Assembly: GCA_900317765.1 (NCBI GenBank)
Contig: ONID01000015.1
Coordinates: forward strand, 1-61,319
From: an uncultured Eubacteriales bacterium
GTDB lineage: Bacteria > Bacillota > Clostridia > Oscillospirales > Acutalibacteraceae
Length of the DNA: 61,319 nucleotides
Direction: 5' to 3'
Shown: one piece after another, positions 51,341 to 59,862 of the stretch
Layout: every line of letters starts with the position of its first letter
Position numbering within the stretch: position 1 is the stretch's first letter
The notes under the pieces: model-generated
What the model saw: the letters and a program-made list of their open reading frames with translations, nothing else
Told to the model about the DNA's origin: nothing
Databases searched by the model: none
Position numbers and translations under genes: made by a program

Positions 51341-51478
51341 GTGGGGTCCAGGGGGCAAGGCTCCCTGGCAGGTCAAGGGCAGGGCCCTTGCGGGGAGTGG
51401 GGCAGAGCCCCACGAGGTACAACGATTTTCTTGCCCTGACCGGAGAAAAACTTCGTTTTGAACAATGCATGACCCCAC
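51341..51478. repeat. GC-rich intergenic repeat with three consecutive triloop hairpins
   Basis: Outer inverted repeat GTGGGGTC (51341-51348)/GACCCCAC (51471-51478) encloses three perfect or near-perfect stems, each with a 3-nt loop: CCAGGGGGC-AAG-GCTCCCTGG (51348-51368), CAAGGGC-AGG-GCCCTTG (51374-51390) and GTGGGGC-AGA-GCCCCAC (51397-51413). Elements of this sort recur between genes in Ruminococcaceae and produce spurious reading frames. It is probably transcribed in the leader of the pseudokinase gene. The rest of the gap 51080-51541 holds only a promoter. Confidence 0.75.
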
Positions 51479-51541
51479 CAATTTCCGGCATTTTCGAAGT
51501 TTTACAATTACCTAATGTTAGAAATTAAAGGAGAGATTTTC

Positions 51542-53272
51542 ATGGAATTCAAAGGCCTGTGTCTTGGCTGCATGAATAACAAGGGCGATGCAATGGAATG
51601 CCCTAAATGCGGCTATGTAGAGGGTACGCCTCAGGTATTGCCATATCTTGAACCCGGTACATTGCTCAAAGAAAGATATATCGTCGGCAAGCATCTCAGC
51701 GCAAACGGCGAAGGCGTCACCTACATCGGGTTTGACGTGACAACCAACAAAAAGGTGACGGTCAGGGAATATCTGCCCAAAACGCTCTGTTCAAGAATCA
51801 AAGACGATGACAACATTATCATAGCTTCCGGCAACAAGTTAGTCTATCAGGATTACCTTCAGGACTTTATGGAGATAGGCAGAGCGCTTGCAAAGCTCTC
51901 GAGTCTTCCTTCCATCGTGCCTGTCATTGACATGTTTGAAGCCAACAAGACAGCCTATGTCGTGTATGAATTTATCGACGGAAAACCCCTTGATGAAATC
52001 ATCAAGCGTGCCCGCCGTTTCACATGGGAAGAAGCAAGACCGCTTTTCCTGCCGCTGATTTCAACGGTCAATTCCGCGCACTCCATCGGACTGGTTCATT
52101 TCGGCATTTCCCCCGAGAACATCATCATGACCCGCAGCGGCACTTTGAAGCTGCAGGGATTCGGAAGCCCTGACGCGCATTTGGCTGAGACGGAGCTGAC
52201 TGCCGAATTTTACGAGGGCTTCAGCGCCATCGAACAGTATTCCCTCGAGGGCAAAAAGGGCAAATGGACCGACGTCTATGCCATGTGTGCCGTCATATTC
52301 TATGCGCTGACCGGCAAGAGACCGCCCGACGCGGTTTCGCGTTCCTATGAGCCGCGGCTCAATATGCCGGCGGATGTCGCGCAGAACATTCCCACCCACG
52401 TTGTCACCGCTCTCGCAGGCGGTCTTCAGGTCAACATTGAATCGCGCACGCATTCCATGGAAGAGCTGAAAAATCAGTTTACCAATCCCGTACCGCGCAA
52501 GCCCGAGCATAAGCCTGTTCCGGCAGCACCTGCGGCAGAGCCTTCCGGGTACGGTGACAGATATGTAGATGAACCTTCCTATAAGGACTCGCCGGCTCCG
52601 GCTGCGTCTGCCCAGATGAACAGGAACATTCCCCGAGGCTATGAACCGGAGGATGATGAGCCGGAGATCTCGCCGTATAAGTACGGAATCATTTCGGGAC
52701 TGATAGGCTTTGTGGTTCTCGGTGTCATTGCCCTGATCTGTCTGAACCTCATTGTCATTCCGATGATGAACAAGAACAAAGAGCAGGAAGGCGAGGATGT
52801 TTCGTCCGCTTATGTGTCGTCGGCGGAAGACCCGACCGATTCCGAGCCGAAGGTGCTCTACAGGGTGCCTAACCTCGTCAATAAAAAGTGGAGCAGCGTG
52901 GACGGCAATGAGAAGTACAGCAACTTCTATATCCGCCTCAAGGAAGAAGTCTATGACGAAAACTACGAAGAGGGCAGGATCATTTCCCAGACCGTAAAGG
53001 CAGGTTCAACCGTACCGCAGAATACGCCTATCGGCGTCGTGGTCAGCAAGGGCTCCAAGATGCGCACCGTGCCGAATATCATCGGCAAGACCGTTTCCGA
53101 AGCATCCAAGGAACTGGAAAGCGCAGGTCTCGCGCTCGGTGATCAGGCTGAGGAATACAGCGATGACGTGGAAAGCGGAAAGATTATCCGTCTCAACGGC
53201 ATTGAACCGGGCAAGAAGATTCAGGCAGGCAGCATGATCAATGTAGTGGTCAGCCTTGGACCTGAGGATTGA
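51542..53272 (+). CDS. PASTA-domain protein pseudokinase with N-terminal zinc ribbon
   Basis: 576 residues. Zinc ribbon C7-x2-C10...C20-x2-C23; a protein-kinase-like domain (about 35-330); a transmembrane helix (about 380-408); and two PASTA domains (about 440-576) outside. The kinase fold is recognisable (GISPENIIM, EQY at 231-233, DVYAMCAV) but the catalytic residues are lost: the VAIK Lys is Arg75 (KVTVREYLP), the HRD Asp is Gly188 (VHFGIS), and the DFG Asp is Gly206 (LQGFGSP). PASTA domains bind peptidoglycan fragments. So it probably senses wall state and acts as a scaffold or binds ATP without catalysis. AAGGAG (51528-51533) supports ATG 51542. Confidence 0.88.
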   Translation: MEFKGLCLGCMNNKGDAMECPKCGYVEGTPQVLPYLEPGTLLKERYIVGKHLSANGEGVTYIGFDVTTNKKVTVREYLPKTLCSRIKDDDNIIIASGNKLVYQDYLQDFMEIGRALAKLSSLPSIVPVIDMFEANKTAYVVYEFIDGKPLDEIIKRARRFTWEEARPLFLPLISTVNSAHSIGLVHFGISPENIIMTRSGTLKLQGFGSPDAHLAETELTAEFYEGFSAIEQYSLEGKKGKWTDVYAMCAVIFYALTGKRPPDAVSRSYEPRLNMPADVAQNIPTHVVTALAGGLQVNIESRTHSMEELKNQFTNPVPRKPEHKPVPAAPAAEPSGYGDRYVDEPSYKDSPAPAASAQMNRNIPRGYEPEDDEPEISPYKYGIISGLIGFVVLGVIALICLNLIVIPMMNKNKEQEGEDVSSAYVSSAEDPTDSEPKVLYRVPNLVNKKWSSVDGNEKYSNFYIRLKEEVYDENYEEGRIISQTVKAGSTVPQNTPIGVVVSKGSKMRTVPNIIGKTVSEASKELESAGLALGDQAEEYSDDVESGKIIRLNGIEPGKKIQAGSMINVVVSLGPED

Positions 53273-53291
53273 TTTTTTCAAATAGCGTATT

Positions 53292-53335
53292 ACCGCCGCG
53301 TGATGGCATATTGAGCTGTCATGCGGCGGTTTTGT
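53292..53335 (+). terminator. Terminator after the pseudokinase gene
   Basis: ACCGCCGC (53292-53299) pairs with GCGGCGGT (53323-53330), followed by TTTTG. Confidence 0.85.
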
Positions 53336-53349
53336 CATACAAGAAAAAA

Positions 53350-53385
53350 ACACACCGTACATGTCGCGTGACGGTGTGTTTTTAT
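53350..53385 (-). terminator. Terminator of the second DegV gene
   Basis: ACACACCGT (53350-53358) pairs with ACGGTGTGT (53371-53379). The T-run of the minus strand (TTTTTTT after GTGT) makes it a good terminator for the minus-strand gene. Confidence 0.75.
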
Positions 53386-53415
53386 CGGTGTCTGTTTTTG
53401 AAGGGGTCAAATGCT

Positions 53416-54264
53416 TTATGCCTCTATGTAAAGAATGCCGAGTGTATTGGGACCGCAATGACTGTAGACCGTACATCCGGCTTTTGTTTCCAGCACCTCG
53501 TCGAACATGCCGGAATCTCTCGCCTGCTTCAGAGCGGCTTCCACTGGAGCCCTGTTTTCAAAGGTATGTGTGATAAACACCCGTCTGCGTATGACATGGG
53601 GCGTGGAATCCAGTCTGTCCCTGATATACTGAGGAATGACCTTGTCGATATTGCCGCGGTATTTTTTGCCGACAGACATTTTGCCGTCAACCACTTCGAT
53701 GCAAGGCTTGAGTCTGAGAAGATTTGCTCCGAGAGCCGCTACTCCGGAACATCTTCCGCCTTTCCAGAGAAATTCCAATGTATCTATCACAAAGCTTGCG
53801 CGGACCTTTGGAACGATTTCTTTCAGCTTTTCCACAATTTCCTCTGCGCCCATTCCGCTTTCAATCATATCGGCAGCGGCGAGCACCACCAGAAGGATGC
53901 CGGTGGAGAGGTTGGCGGATTCGACAACATAGATGTTGTCGAATTTTTCGGCTGCAAGAGAAGCGTTGGCAAAGGCCGAAGAAAACTCACTGCTGATCGT
54001 GAAGAAAAGCACATCATACTCGTCGGAGGGCCAATTCCTGAAAAGCTCCTCGTATTCACTGGGAGGTGCCGCGGCGGTTTTAGAAACGTTGCCGGTTTCC
54101 CTGTAATAATTCAGAATATCGCCGGTGGTAATATCCACGCCGTCTTTGAAGCTGTTTTCACCGAGGTTGACAACAAAGGGATGAATTTCTATGTCATACT
54201 TTGCCGTCAGTTCAGGTGAAATGTCACAGGTGGAATCCGCAACGATCTTGATTTTTTTGGACAA
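53416..54264 (-). CDS. DegV family fatty-acid-binding protein (second copy)
   Basis: 282 residues. DegV/FakB signature: VADSTCDISPELTAKYDIE, the TTGDIL loop, SSAFANAS, KGGRCSGVAALGANLLRLKP and a C-terminal HCGPNTLGI. Same family as the protein at 30.2-31.0 kb but clearly a different subgroup. TTG 54264 follows AAGGTGA by 5 nt on the minus strand; a longer frame to 54300 has no site. It lies downstream of the membrane protein gene on the same strand (60-nt gap). Confidence 0.9.
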   Translation of the reverse strand: MSKKIKIVADSTCDISPELTAKYDIEIHPFVVNLGENSFKDGVDITTGDILNYYRETGNVSKTAAAPPSEYEELFRNWPSDEYDVLFFTISSEFSSAFANASLAAEKFDNIYVVESANLSTGILLVVLAAADMIESGMGAEEIVEKLKEIVPKVRASFVIDTLEFLWKGGRCSGVAALGANLLRLKPCIEVVDGKMSVGKKYRGNIDKVIPQYIRDRLDSTPHVIRRRVFITHTFENRAPVEAALKQARDSGMFDEVLETKAGCTVYSHCGPNTLGILYIEA

Positions 54265-54324
54265 TTGAATCACCTTATTATCTATTTGTATTCTTTGCAC
54301 CCGTTCAGCATTGCTGCCGGGATG

Positions 54325-55785
54325 TCAGATGCACCAAACGCCGTATGCCACACTGCATACACAGAACGCCAGACAGATTACAACGGTCATCAAATAAAGA
54401 ATCTGTGAAACAAAGCTGAGTTTTTTCTTCATGCTGAGCACTTTGATACCGCAGCACAGCATGGTAACTCCCAGAGCGAGAATGATCGGAACCACTCTGA
54501 AATCCATAGTTTCTGCGCTGTTTGAACCGATATTCTGCAGGAAATAATATCCGACCGCACAACCCGTCATGGCGATCATTGTCCAGATGTTCACTTTCTT
54601 TTTCGAGTCTGCTCTTGCGATCATGTTGCCGAATACGGTAAGTCCGGAAATAGCCGCAACCACAAACGTGATGCCGACAAATATCTGAAGTATCGAAAAA
54701 TCGAGATCAATGTCGTTTTTAGTCAGATCTCCGAAAAGAGATGATTTAACGAGATAGATCCAGGCATTCTTGTCATTGGGCTGGGTAAATACCTCAAGAA
54801 GTTCGTTGAGATCAAAGGAGAAAAATTTTGTGGTGAAGTCAATGGAGCCTTCCCGCTTGCCGAACAGCTGCATCAGTCCGGTGTCTTTACCTGCGAGCAT
54901 GTTTCTCACCGGATAGGCGAAGCTGAGCACTCCCCATGCGCCTACGCCGCAGAGAATATGCACAAACGAAGATACAGTGTTGGCCACGCTTTTGCGTTTA
55001 AGCACTCTCACAAGGTTGATGATGACAAGAGTGGCAACGACAGGCAGGAAAATGAGGGCGGACATGTGGATCATCGTGGCAAGGCCGAACGAAACACTCA
55101 TAAAGACGAAGTCAAATCCGTCAGTGAAGTTATTCCATCTTGTGAGGAAGAGAATAGATAAACACATAACGGCGAACATCGGCATCAGAGGGCTGATGTC
55201 TCCGCCGAGCATAATAAGTCCGGGATGGAAGGCGATAATGGAAGTGCCTAAATAGATAGCGGAGTCGTTTGACTCAAGCTCGCACAGAATGTAATAGACT
55301 GCAATGGCTGCGACGATTCCCATATATTCAGTCACGAGACGTACTATATCGAGCGAATAGTGCTGCGTAAATCTGAATAATGCCATCAGGTTGTATACGG
55401 CAGCCGCACCGATATAGTAAAGAGGCTGGAAGGCTTCAGGAAGCGTGAGGTTGGTCTGCACCTCGGAAAACGTGTCGAAATCCTGACCGGAAAAACCCTT
55501 TTTCGAAGTAATGATCACGTAGCAAAGTCTTATGATAATGGAGATCAGCAGAATAACATAGATTGTCTTGCGCTCACTGTTGGATTTTTTCCATTTGGAA
55601 TAAATCAGTCCGCCGATCATCAGCACAATCATGACGAGCGAGAGAATCTTTAGCGGAATTACTCCGAAGAAGCTGTAGAATACATTGAACAATAAGAAAC
55701 CTACAGCCATAAACATAGCCATCCAAAGATATGACCAGTTGTCAATACGATTATCTTCGCGCAGCTTTTTTTTGGCAAGAGACAT
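54325..55785 (-). CDS. Polytopic membrane protein, GT39/PMT-like glycosyltransferase
   Basis: 486 residues, about 12 hydrophobic helices. The first extracellular loop contains GQDFDTF, which may be the acidic motif of GT-C glycosyltransferases, and the overall plan resembles the PMT_2/ArnT-like families. The assignment is tentative. ATG 55785. It may share a transcript with the downstream DegV gene. Terminator 55931-55968 separates it from oadB. Confidence 0.6.
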   Translation of the reverse strand: MSLAKKKLREDNRIDNWSYLWMAMFMAVGFLLFNVFYSFFGVIPLKILSLVMIVLMIGGLIYSKWKKSNSERKTIYVILLISIIIRLCYVIITSKKGFSGQDFDTFSEVQTNLTLPEAFQPLYYIGAAAVYNLMALFRFTQHYSLDIVRLVTEYMGIVAAIAVYYILCELESNDSAIYLGTSIIAFHPGLIMLGGDISPLMPMFAVMCLSILFLTRWNNFTDGFDFVFMSVSFGLATMIHMSALIFLPVVATLVIINLVRVLKRKSVANTVSSFVHILCGVGAWGVLSFAYPVRNMLAGKDTGLMQLFGKREGSIDFTTKFFSFDLNELLEVFTQPNDKNAWIYLVKSSLFGDLTKNDIDLDFSILQIFVGITFVVAAISGLTVFGNMIARADSKKKVNIWTMIAMTGCAVGYYFLQNIGSNSAETMDFRVVPIILALGVTMLCCGIKVLSMKKKLSFVSQILYLMTVVICLAFCVCSVAYGVWCI

Positions 55786-55930
55786 AAAAGGATCAACCCC
55801 CGAGTTAATGAAAATTTGTTAACAGTCTGCAAACTGATTAACATGATAATTTTAACATATTTTATATAAAAATTCAATATATTTTGAAAATTATTTATTG
55901 ATTGACACGCTCATGCTTGTGTTATTCAAA

Positions 55931-55968
55931 AAAAGTGCTTTGCCTAATACTCTAAGCAAAGCACTTTT
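55931..55968 (-). terminator. Terminator after oadB (minus strand)
   Basis: AAAAGTGCTTTGC (55931-55943) pairs perfectly with GCAAAGCACTTTT (55956-55968), with a T-run on the minus strand. Very strong. Confidence 0.9.
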
Positions 55969-56033
55969 AAAGCGGTTTTATTGATTCCTAATGCAGTGAT
56001 TATGCGAAACAATTATTATAGCCCATGGAAAAA

Positions 56034-57287
56034 TTATTTGCCAAGAACCGCGAGAAGTACGCCCGCAGCGACAGCGGAACCGATTACGCCGGCGACATTC
56101 GGACCGAGCGCGTGCATAAGCAGGTAGTTGGAGGGATTGGTTTCCTGACCGACCTTCTGCGAGACTCTCGCCGCCATGGGAACGGCTGAAACGCCTGCGG
56201 AACCGATGAGGGGATTTACCTTGCCGCCGGTGAAGATGTACATCAGCTTGCCGAAAATGACGCCGAATGCCGTGCCGAGGCAGAATGCAGTCAATCCCAG
56301 ACCCACGATCAGGAGCGTTTCGGTTGTGAGGAATACTTCGGCTCTTGCGGTTGCGCCAACCGTGGTGCCGAGGAAAATGGTGACGATATTCATAAGCTCA
56401 TTCTGAGCCGCGTCGGAAATTCTCTTGACGACACCGCTCTCACGCATGAGGTTGCCGAGCATGAGCATGCCGACAAGCGGAGCCGCGGAAGGCAGCAGCA
56501 GTGCCACAACGATGGTGACGATGATCGGGAACATGATCTTCTCGGTCTTGGAAACGGTGCGCAGCTGCGTCATGACAACGGCACGTTCCTTCTTGGTGGT
56601 GAGCAGACGCATGATGGGAGGCTGAATGATGGGAACCAGCGCCATATAGCTGTATGCCGCAACCGCGATGGGACCGAGATAATCGGCTGCGAGCTTGGAT
56701 GTGACGTAAATGGCTGTAGGACCGTCCGCACCGCCTATGATGGCAATGGAACCGGCGACGTTGGAGGGGAAGCCGAGGAGTATAGCGCCGCAGAAGGTAA
56801 AGAAGATGCCGATCTGGGCGGCAGCGCCTAAAATAAAGCTCTTAGGGTTGGCGATCAGGGGACCGAAGTCTGACATGGCGCCGATACCGAGGAAGATGAG
56901 CGGAGGATAGATGCCGAGCTTGACGCCGAGATAGAGATAATAGAGCAGACCGCCGGAATGAGCGACCTCCACATAGGTCTGACCGTCGGGCATGATCACC
57001 TGACCGTACTTGGCTATTTCGGTAGCCGACGCCTTTGCAAGCGGAACCAGTTCTGTGGTAGGCACGTCCATGACGCCGGAAAGCGGCAGATTGACGAGCA
57101 GCATGCCGAATGCGATAGGCAGCAGAAGCAGGGGTTCAAACTGTCTGCCGATAGCGAGATAAAGCAGGAAACAGGCGATTCCTATCATTATTGCATTCTT
57201 CCAGCCGTCGCCCTGAAAGAGTCCGAGCAGACCGGAGTCATTGAGAATGCTTATGATAGAGGCCCAGATGGATTGAAGTATTTCCAT
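56034..57287 (-). CDS. Sodium-translocating decarboxylase beta subunit (OadB/GcdB/MmdB type)
   Basis: 417 residues, multi-pass, with the OAD_beta features: early FEPLLLLPIAFGMLLVNLP, IGGADGPTAIYVTSKLA, SAAPLVGMLMLGNLMRESG and GSAGVSAVPMAARVSQKVG. The beta subunit couples decarboxylation of biotin-bound carboxylate to sodium export. AGGTGG lies before ATG 57287 on the minus strand. It follows oadG by 30 nt. The carboxyltransferase and biotin carrier genes are not in the window. Confidence 0.93.
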   Translation of the reverse strand: MEILQSIWASIISILNDSGLLGLFQGDGWKNAIMIGIACFLLYLAIGRQFEPLLLLPIAFGMLLVNLPLSGVMDVPTTELVPLAKASATEIAKYGQVIMPDGQTYVEVAHSGGLLYYLYLGVKLGIYPPLIFLGIGAMSDFGPLIANPKSFILGAAAQIGIFFTFCGAILLGFPSNVAGSIAIIGGADGPTAIYVTSKLAADYLGPIAVAAYSYMALVPIIQPPIMRLLTTKKERAVVMTQLRTVSKTEKIMFPIIVTIVVALLLPSAAPLVGMLMLGNLMRESGVVKRISDAAQNELMNIVTIFLGTTVGATARAEVFLTTETLLIVGLGLTAFCLGTAFGVIFGKLMYIFTGGKVNPLIGSAGVSAVPMAARVSQKVGQETNPSNYLLMHALGPNVAGVIGSAVAAGVLLAVLGK

Positions 57288-57317
57288 AAATTGACCACCT
57301 TTCGGGAATTAATGCAA

Positions 57318-57764
57318 TCAGAAGGGACGGGTATTTTCGTAGATGCCGTAAGCAGCCCATGCGTTGCGGCTGCCGGTCTGACGCTGCGCGCGGGAGACCT
57401 TTTTGACGGCGTACTTTTTACCGTCGCTCATGGCAGCCACCGCAGCGGCGATGACGGCGATGATTTCGCCGGGGATGGTACCGTCGTCAACCGGTTCAGG
57501 CGAAGCAGCCGTGACAGTCTGTTCTTCTTTTACTTTGGAAGCAGCCTCCGCAGCCTTTTTGGCAGCGAGCTTTTTGGATTTAGCGGATGTGATTGCTCCG
57601 AATATTCCGCCGTAGGCGTAGAAAATGAAAATGAGCAGCAGCAGAATTGCAAAGACGATCAGGATACCCGAACATGTGATGACAGCCATCAGCATGCCCT
57701 TGCTGTCGGATAATTCCGTGCCGACTGCCTGCGTAAAAGCCGCAGGCATTAACGATGTCAACAT
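57318..57764 (-). CDS. Sodium pump decarboxylase gamma subunit (OadG-like)
   Basis: 148 residues. One N-terminal transmembrane segment (GMLMAVITCSGILIVFAILL), a Lys/Ala-rich linker, then a conserved C-terminal stretch IPGEIIAVIAAAVAAMSDGK ending in RQTGSRNAWAAYGIYENTRP. It assembles the decarboxylase complex and binds zinc in characterised relatives. GAGAGATG lies before ATG 57764 on the minus strand. Upstream gene of the pair with oadB. Confidence 0.85.
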   Translation of the reverse strand: MLTSLMPAAFTQAVGTELSDSKGMLMAVITCSGILIVFAILLLLIFIFYAYGGIFGAITSAKSKKLAAKKAAEAASKVKEEQTVTAASPEPVDDGTIPGEIIAVIAAAVAAMSDGKKYAVKKVSRAQRQTGSRNAWAAYGIYENTRPF

Positions 57765-57848
57765 AGTGAAACATCTCTCCCAACATTATTGTTTTTGCGA
57801 TCGGGAGGAAAAAAGCCGCTTCTTCCCAATATGCAATATTTGTAAAAT

Positions 57849-57877
57849 ATTATAGCTCAATCAATCGCTTATTTCAA
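57849..57877 (-). promoter_or_regulatory. Promoter of the oadG-oadB operon
   Basis: On the minus strand TTGAAA (57877-57872) and TATAAT (57854-57849), 17-bp spacer. The 356-nt gap 57765-58120 holds only this and the divergent promoter at 58035-58063; the middle is very AT-rich. Confidence 0.75.
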
Positions 57878-58034
57878 CATTGAGTCGTTATTTCTTATGA
57901 TTTAAATCGCATTTTTTCTGTTTTAAATATAAATAATTACATATTTTTGTTAATTTGCTGCAATTGTTCATTTTCCAAATTAACGCAAACTTTTATGTTT
58001 TTTTTATGTATAGTGTAAAATTATCATTATCGTG

Positions 58035-58063
58035 TTGCAAATTCGAAATGAAAGTATTATAAT
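58035..58063 (+). promoter_or_regulatory. Promoter of the phosphodiester glycosidase-type gene
   Basis: TTGCAA (58035-58040), 17-bp spacer, TATAAT (58058-58063). Confidence 0.75.
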
Positions 58064-58120
58064 AACCAAGAAAGCTAATCCATGATTGAGTGATCAGCGG
58101 ATGGAGGATTTTCTGATAAA

Positions 58121-59200
58121 ATGTCAAAAGATATCAGCCGAATCGACAAAACAAATTCAAAGGAACGCGATACTGGGGCAACTGCCAAAAAAAAGAAGTC
58201 CGGATTCAACACTCTGCTTAATTATACAATAATTGCACTCTTGCTTATATTTGTTGCTACTGCGTTTGTCAAGATGGACGTTTTCAATATGATCATGAAT
58301 TCCATTATTGATGATTCTGCGGAATACACCCTTTTATCGGATATAAAGGAAGTATGCGACGACGCCATTGACTCTTCGGAAAAGGAAATAAAGAGCCGGG
58401 ATCCTGTTTATGTGGTTGAACTTGATGAATATGTCGCTCCCAAGCCCAATGCAAAGAATTATGATTCTTCGTACGAAAACTACAAGGACGATACGATTGA
58501 GGTTCATTATTATAAGGAGAGAAAACACAGCTCATGGTTCCATTATATGGAAGTGAGAATCAAACACCCATCTCAGCTCAGAATGGCTCTGGCATACAAC
58601 AAATTTGCCAAGACAGGCAAGATCCGCAAGCTTCCCACCGAGATCTCGTCTGATGTCAACGCGGTATGCGCCGTCAACGGGTGTTTTTACAACGTGCGGT
58701 GGGGAGGCATCTTCATTCACAGGAGAGAGCTTCTGAGAGACCGGCCTTTCGGCGCGGATGTTCTGCTGATTGATTCGATGGGCAATTTCCATATCGTCGA
58801 GGACAAGCAACTGAAAACCAGCGGCATACTTGAACAATACGATATTATCAACGGCGTTTCCTTCGGACCCGAGCTTGTTCACGACGGGAAGGAACTCACC
58901 ATTACCAAACGTGACTGGGAACCCTTCACCAATGAACCGCGCACTGCCATCTGTCAGTATGACGACGAGCTTCATTACCTGGTCGTCCTTGCAGAGGGAA
59001 GAAACAGCCAGAGCGTAGGCGTGACGATGCAGACTTTTGCGCATGAGGTTGCCGCCAAGAATGTCAAGATCGCTTACAATCTTGACGGAGGCCGTTCGGG
59101 TACCATGATCATCGGAAACCGCCTGAAAAACCGGGTCGGCTGGGGTGCCGAAAAGCCGCAGAGCGATATTATTTATTTTGCTACTGCTGTTCAGAACTGA
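58121..59200 (+). CDS. Phosphodiester glycosidase family protein (NAGPA-like)
   Basis: 359 residues. A cytoplasmic basic N-terminus and one transmembrane helix (about 30-52) lead to an extracellular NAGPA domain: MRIKHPSQLRMA-like VRIKHPSQLRMALAYN, VCAVNGCFYNVRWGG, RTAICQYDDELHYLVVLAEG and the conserved YNLDGGRSGTMI. Homologues cut or modify surface glycans (N-acetylglucosamine-1-phosphodiester relatives) and occur in exopolysaccharide clusters. ATG 58121 with GGAGG upstream. It ends before a strong terminator. Confidence 0.9.
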   Translation: MSKDISRIDKTNSKERDTGATAKKKKSGFNTLLNYTIIALLLIFVATAFVKMDVFNMIMNSIIDDSAEYTLLSDIKEVCDDAIDSSEKEIKSRDPVYVVELDEYVAPKPNAKNYDSSYENYKDDTIEVHYYKERKHSSWFHYMEVRIKHPSQLRMALAYNKFAKTGKIRKLPTEISSDVNAVCAVNGCFYNVRWGGIFIHRRELLRDRPFGADVLLIDSMGNFHIVEDKQLKTSGILEQYDIINGVSFGPELVHDGKELTITKRDWEPFTNEPRTAICQYDDELHYLVVLAEGRNSQSVGVTMQTFAHEVAAKNVKIAYNLDGGRSGTMIIGNRLKNRVGWGAEKPQSDIIYFATAVQN

Positions 59201-59210
59201 TCAACCGGAT

Positions 59211-59267
59211 AAACCGATATTTTCCTGAGCATTCGTGCTTTCTGCGGGAAATGTCGGTTTTTTTATA
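59211..59267 (+). terminator. Terminator after the phosphodiester glycosidase-type gene
   Basis: AAACCGATATTTTCC (59211-59225) pairs with GGGAAATGTCGGTTT (59246-59260) with two mismatches, then TTTTTATATTT. Confidence 0.8.
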
Positions 59268-59401
59268 TTTCAGCGCTCTTTTTTGCCTTTTACACGCGTT
59301 TATATAATGGAAAGGTGCATGGTCTCATAATAATCGGCGGAAGAAAAAGCACTGTGAATGACGACCCGGTGCCGATCCGAGGATGTATTTGTGGATAAAT
59401 C

Positions 59402-59433
59402 AAGCGTATGTGGATGGAAGCGTATGTGGATGG
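59402..59433. repeat. 16-bp tandem repeat (two copies)
   Basis: AAGCGTATGTGGATGG occurs twice in direct succession. It lies in the gap before the ribosomal operon promoter and encodes nothing I can support. The gap 59268-59695 otherwise holds the promoter and hairpin listed below. Confidence 0.8.
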
Positions 59434-59504
59434 AAGTTTATTAACATGGAACCCCCAAGTCGTCAGGGGATTCTTATTTTGTGCGATTAAAATCAAAAAA
59501 ACAC

Positions 59505-59533
59505 TTGACTATTGCGCAAAGATATGCTACACT
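59505..59533 (+). promoter_or_regulatory. Promoter of the rpmG-secE-nusG operon
   Basis: TTGACT (59505-59510), 17-bp spacer, TACACT (59528-59533). It gives a leader of about 155 nt before rpmG. Confidence 0.7.
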
Positions 59534-59582
59534 AAAATTACCTCGCATTGGGCGTGTTTTTTTTATGCGTCTGTTTATTTGC

Positions 59583-59605
59583 ATATCTCATCTGCGATGA
59601 GATAT
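59583..59605 (+). other. Perfect hairpin in the rpmG leader
   Basis: ATATCTCATC-TGC-GATGAGATAT: a perfect 10-bp stem with triloop, about 90 nt before the rpmG start. No T-run, so probably a leader RNA structure. Confidence 0.5.
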
Positions 59606-59695
59606 CGAGGGAGGCTGAATGCCGCGGAAATGCGCTGTTTTTGCAGAGACGGAGTGTATCCGACGGTAAATTATTCCGTTACGGGAGGTGCCGAC

Positions 59696-59845
59696 ATGAG
59701 AGTTAAGGTCACATTGGCATGCACAGAATGCAAGCAGAGAAACTACTACACTGTCAAGAACAAGAAGAATGACCCTGACAGACTTGAGATGAAGAAGTAC
59801 TGCAGATTCTGCAAGAAGCATACTTCACACAAGGAAAGCAAGTAA
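59696..59845 (+). CDS. rpmG: 50S ribosomal protein L33
   Basis: 49 residues. Zinc-binding version with C9-x2-C12 and C36-x2-C39; [17 protein letters not shown] is the standard start. GGGAGGTG lies 6 nt before ATG 59696. Followed by secE after 17 nt, the typical rpmG-secE-nusG order of Firmicutes; the tRNA-Trp gene often found between these is absent. Confidence 0.96.
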   Translation: MRVKVTLACTECKQRNYYTVKNKKNDPDRLEMKKYCRFCKKHTSHKESK

Positions 59846-59862
59846 GGGAGGACGAATTATCT

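Noticed and set aside
51225-51461. Open frame of 78 codons over the hairpin array
   Set aside because: It runs through the three GC hairpins and has no family similarity or ribosome binding site. Such frames are typical artefacts of this repeat class.
59846-59862. tRNA-Trp between rpmG and secE, as in many Firmicutes
   Set aside because: The gap is only 17 nt; no tRNA fits, and none was found in the flanks.
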